Below, one piece after another: positions 17,623-20,326 of a stretch of DNA of 20,326 nucleotides. The notes under the pieces were generated by a model. That model made no database searches. It was not told the origin of the DNA and saw nothing but the letters and a program-made list of their open reading frames with translations. Each line of letters opens with the position of its first letter. The first letter of the stretch is position 1. Both the position numbers and the translations under genes were made by a program. The stretch is from the IMG/VR virus record IMGVR_UViG_3300047550_005317, positions 1 to 20,326 of that record; one strand, given 5' to 3'. Source of the DNA: a virus.

Positions 17623-19868
17623 AATACACAGACTTCCTTTCCCAAAAAATAGCGAGGGTTAAGCCAGCCGGCTTTGAGGTCGCCGACGACCAACTCCCCG
17701 CCTTCTTATTTGACTACCAAAAATTTATCGTCAAATTGGCCCTGGCTAAGGGGAAATTCGCAGTCTTTGCCGGGACAGGCTTGGGCAAGACCGCTATCCA
17801 GTTGGTTTGGGCCGATGCCGTCCATCACCAGACTAATCAGCCAGTCCTCATTCTGGCACCCCTAGCAGTAGCCAAACAGACTGCCTTCGATGAATCGGCC
17901 AAGTTTGGCATCACGGTTCAATACTGCGAATCCTCGCTCGATGTCATCCATGGCATCAACATCACCAACTACGAGAAGCTAGGCAAGTTTGATTGCTCTG
18001 TATTCTCTGGGGTGGTACTGGATGAGAGTTCCATTCTCAAGAGCTTTACCGGGGCCATCAGAAGCCAGTTAATTGAAGCCTTTGCCCAAACTCCCTACCG
18101 CCTAGCTTGTTCTGCCACTCCCAGCCCCAACGATCACATGGAATTAGGCAACCATGCCGAGTTCCTGGGAATCATGACCAGGGTGGAAATGTTGGCCCAG
18201 TTCTTTGTCCACGATGGCGGCAACACCTCCGAATGGCGGTTAAAGAAACATGGGAAACAACCTTTCTGGGCCTGGCTGGCCGAATGGTCGGTAATGCTCC
18301 AAAAGCCTTCAGATTTGGGGTTCTCTGATGACAATTACAAATTGCCTCCCCTCCACCAGTATCAGCTTTTTATCGAGACAGGCATCCGGCGGGATGGTGA
18401 ACTGTTCGCCATGTCTGCAACAGGCCTGGCCGAACAGCGGCAGATAAAAAAGCAGACCTTGGCGGATCGGGTTTCCGCCATATCCAGCCTGGTCAACGCA
18501 TCAGATGAGCAGTGGATCGTCTGGTGTGAGACCAATGACGAAAGCGCGGCTCTGACAGCGGCTATTCCCGATGCCGTCGAGGTTAAGGGGGCCGATACCG
18601 AGAAGCACAAGGAGCAATCTGCCATCAACTTTGCCCATGGGGCCATCCGGGTACTGGTCAGCAAAGCCGCGATCTATGGGTTTGGGATGAATTGGCAAAA
18701 CTGCCACAACATCGCCTTTGTCGGGATGAGCAACTCATTTGAGTTGACCTACCAAGCCATCCGCCGATGCTATCGCTTTGGCCAGACCCAGCCTGTCAAT
18801 GTTTACTTTGCCGTTACCGATACCTGCGGCTCCATTGTCCAGAACATGGAACGCAAAGAGAAACAGTTCCAGGAAATGCTGGCCCAGCTCATTGCCCACA
18901 TGGGCCAGCAGGACTATTCGCAAACCTTACGTCAACGAAATACCTACATGGAAGACCGCAAGATTGGCGAAAACTATCAGATATATCTGGGGGATTGCGT
19001 CATGCACCTGTTAGGCATGGCCCCGGAGTCCATTGACTTCTCAGTGTTTAGTCCCCCATTCGCATCTTTGTACACCTACAGCAATTCAGAAAGGGACATG
19101 GGAAATGCCCGCTCTGATGAGGAGTTCCTGAATCACTTTGATTTTTTGGTGCATGAACTGTACCGAGTGCTGAAGCCGGGATGCCTGGTATCCTTTCACG
19201 TTCAAAACTTGCCAGCTCAAATCCAGAAGGATGGCTACTACGGACGCAAGGATTTGAGAGGCGATTTGATCCGCTCCTTTGAAAAGCAAGGATTCGTCTA
19301 TTACTCCGAGGTGACGATCTGGAAAGATCCCGTCACCCAAATGCAACGGACAAAGGCCTTAGGACTGCTCCATAAGCAAGTCAAAAAGGACTCAAGCAAG
19401 AGCCACCAAGGCATGGCGGATTACCTCGTCACCATGCGGAAACCAGGGGAACGCTCCGAGCCTGTTGCTGGAATGTTTGATGCCTACTACGGCACCAATG
19501 CTATCCCGCCAACGGATGCCACCCATACCAGCATCGAGATCTGGCAACGTTACGCCTCTCCCGTCTGGATGGACATTGACCAATCCGATACTCTCCAATT
19601 CCGGGAGGCCCGCCATAGCGACGATGAACGCCATATCTGTCCGTTGCAATTGACCGTTATCCGTCGGGCCCTGCAATTGTGGAGTAACCCTGGTGACACC
19701 ATCCTGTCTCCCTTTGCTGGCATTGGTTCCGAGGGCTATGTGGCCCTGGAGATGGGGCGCAAATTTGTGGGCATCGAGCTTAAGGAGTCCTATTGGCAGG
19801 TGGCTTGCAAGAACCTCGATTTTGTCGAGAACAAGCCCAAGCAATTAGCTCTGTTGGAGGCGGTATGA
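17616..19868 (+). CDS. Helicase-DNA methyltransferase fusion
   Basis: A 750-aa protein. The N-terminal 430 residues are an SF2/SNF2-like helicase: Walker A GTGLGKT (53-59), LDES with D136/E137, SAT (166-168) and motif VI AIRRCYRFGQ (381-390). The C-terminal 300 residues are an amino-methyltransferase of the type with the catalytic motif first: SPPF (479-482), VLKPGCLVSFHV (518-529), then the SAM site LSPFAGIGSEG (697-707) and KFVGIEL. SPPF points to N4-cytosine or N6-adenine methylation. No nuclease motif is visible in this protein or its neighbours, so this is not an ordinary restriction system. It could mark phage DNA against host restriction or act with the TcmP/ParB proteins. ATG overlaps the upstream stop by 7 bp. 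Confidence 0.88.
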   Translation: MVKYTDFLSQKIARVKPAGFEVADDQLPAFLFDYQKFIVKLALAKGKFAVFAGTGLGKTAIQLVWADAVHHQTNQPVLILAPLAVAKQTAFDESAKFGITVQYCESSLDVIHGINITNYEKLGKFDCSVFSGVVLDESSILKSFTGAIRSQLIEAFAQTPYRLACSATPSPNDHMELGNHAEFLGIMTRVEMLAQFFVHDGGNTSEWRLKKHGKQPFWAWLAEWSVMLQKPSDLGFSDDNYKLPPLHQYQLFIETGIRRDGELFAMSATGLAEQRQIKKQTLADRVSAISSLVNASDEQWIVWCETNDESAALTAAIPDAVEVKGADTEKHKEQSAINFAHGAIRVLVSKAAIYGFGMNWQNCHNIAFVGMSNSFELTYQAIRRCYRFGQTQPVNVYFAVTDTCGSIVQNMERKEKQFQEMLAQLIAHMGQQDYSQTLRQRNTYMEDRKIGENYQIYLGDCVMHLLGMAPESIDFSVFSPPFASLYTYSNSERDMGNARSDEEFLNHFDFLVHELYRVLKPGCLVSFHVQNLPAQIQKDGYYGRKDLRGDLIRSFEKQGFVYYSEVTIWKDPVTQMQRTKALGLLHKQVKKDSSKSHQGMADYLVTMRKPGERSEPVAGMFDAYYGTNAIPPTDATHTSIEIWQRYASPVWMDIDQSDTLQFREARHSDDERHICPLQLTVIRRALQLWSNPGDTILSPFAGIGSEGYVALEMGRKFVGIELKESYWQVACKNLDFVENKPKQLALLEAV

Positions 19869-20191
19869 AGCAGATTATCGCCTTGGCACTGGGACTTAGT
19901 TTCCTACTGCCTGAAATGGCCCAGGCAGGCCAGGCCAGTGCTACCTACTATGGCCCTGGCTTCCACGGCAAAAAGATGGCCAACGGCAAACGATTCAATC
20001 AGCACGGCATGACAGCGGCCCATCCATCCCTGCGATTGGGAACCCGGATCAGAGTCCGTTACAAAAGCCGATCTGTGGTGGTACGGGTAACAGATCGTTG
20101 CCGCTGTTCCCTGGATTTATCTAAGGCGGCCTTCCGCCGACTGGCCCCGTTGAGCAAGGGCCGAATCAGAGTCCGCTATTCCCGAATTTGA
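19865..20191 (+). CDS. Secreted RlpA-like (double-psi beta-barrel) protein
   Basis: A 108-aa precursor starting in an ATGA overlap with the methylase stop. Residues 1-21 are a clear signal peptide (MKQIIALALGLSFLLPEMAQ, cleavage after AQA). The mature part is a minimal RlpA barrel: ATYYGPGFHGKKMANG (26-41), MTAAHPSLRLGT with H53, VTDRC with D77, and LDLSKAAF. RlpA-type proteins are lytic transglycosylases or inactive wall-binding relatives. The usual DRGPF is DRCRC here (C79, C81), as in some expansin-like barrels, so activity is uncertain. There is no SPOR domain. On a phage it could be a secreted wall-degrading lysis factor or alter the host wall early. Confidence 0.8.
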   Translation: MKQIIALALGLSFLLPEMAQAGQASATYYGPGFHGKKMANGKRFNQHGMTAAHPSLRLGTRIRVRYKSRSVVVRVTDRCRCSLDLSKAAFRRLAPLSKGRIRVRYSRI

Positions 20192-20208
20192 AGCATTTAG
20201 GAGGAGTT

Positions 20209-20326
20209 ATGGATAAATGCGGAAGTGATTGGCATCGCGCCAACAAGAAGCGCAAAGATCGCCATTACAAGTATCAGGAAATGTCAAAGGAGCGACGGCT
20301 CCACATCAAGCGCATCAAGGAGGGCC
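20209..20326 (+). CDS. Basic hypothetical protein, 5' part only
   Basis: The first 39 codons of a gene that runs off the right edge. AGGAGG (20199-20204) lies four bases before ATG 20209, a strong translation start. The visible part is very basic (RANKKRKDRHYKYQ, KERRLHIKRIKEG), suggesting nucleic-acid binding. Family cannot be judged from this fragment. It continues the early operon after the RlpA-like gene. Confidence 0.65.
   Translation, partial: MDKCGSDWHRANKKRKDRHYKYQEMSKERRLHIKRIKEG

Noticed and set aside
19392-19844. Minus-strand frame of 150 codons opposite the methylase
   Set aside because: The opposite strand encodes the SPPF and FAGIG methylase domain; this frame has no motif or ribosome site.
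17616-19868. Complete restriction-modification system
   Set aside because: Helicase and methylase are present but no nuclease motif is visible in this gene or the adjacent ones; the Vsr-like gene at 11343 is in a different operon.
1-20326. CRISPR array, insertion sequence or HIP1 repeats
   Set aside because: No regularly spaced repeats, no transposase, and no GCGATCGC octamer were noticed on reading through. A machine search would be needed to be certain for HIP1.

Overview
The window reads as about 20 kb of a temperate tailed phage (siphovirus-like). It carries tail genes with a giant tape measure protein, an integrase beside an attachment site, a divergent repressor/Cro-like switch and a compact early operon. 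Terminase, portal and major capsid genes are absent. A cyanobacterial host is my best guess from the style of the integrase and the early genes, but nothing in the sequence proves it. I noticed no HIP1 octamer (GCGATCGC), no CRISPR array, no insertion sequence and no complete tRNA.

Late (minus-strand) module, about 11.3 kb down to 1. In transcription order it holds a gp10/DUF6441-like protein, a 50-aa basic protein too short for normal ORF calling, the 1695-aa tape measure, a small Cys-rich protein, a DUF2163 tail hub protein, an NlpC/P60 peptidase and a DUF2460 tail protein that runs off the left edge. The last three are the families found at the tail tip of gene transfer agent RcGTA, but in a different order. 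The tape measure carries three cell-wall enzyme domains in a row: an L,D-transpeptidase-like fold, a CE4 polysaccharide deacetylase and a lytic transglycosylase. The first two lie in DNA clearly richer in A+T than the rest of the gene, which suggests a later insertion.

Two cassettes on the opposite (plus) strand interrupt the late module, at 2274-4025 and 9796-10701. Both look like morons: small genes of mostly unknown function with strong sigma70-type promoters, terminators and repeated leader sequences. Two promoters in the first cassette are near-identical copies enclosing an inverted repeat. The second cassette faces the tail operon promoter across a region with two copies of TATAGTCGGT, one in each promoter.

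Integration and switch region, 11343-14525. A Vsr-like nuclease gene is followed by a 3'-terminal fragment of tRNA-Thr(CGT), bracketed by paired CTTCCCTA repeats. This is the architecture of an attP with core and arm sites, so the DNA was probably sequenced in the unintegrated form. Further right are a hypothetical gene, a tyrosine recombinase, two tandem paralogous HTH repressors coupled to it, and a divergent Cro-like gene. The repressor leader carries a run of ten G.

Early operon, 14292 to the right edge, plus strand, with overlapping genes throughout: Cro-like protein, RHH-type protein, three small unknowns (one a 32-aa membrane peptide), a TcmP-like three-Cys-motif partner, a ParB-domain protein fused to the three-Cys (Gp37/Gp68, DUF5131) domain, a helicase fused to a DNA methyltransferase, a secreted RlpA-like protein and a partial basic protein. 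The TcmP / ParB-DUF5131 / helicase-methylase trio is the best candidate for an uncharacterised DNA-directed system.
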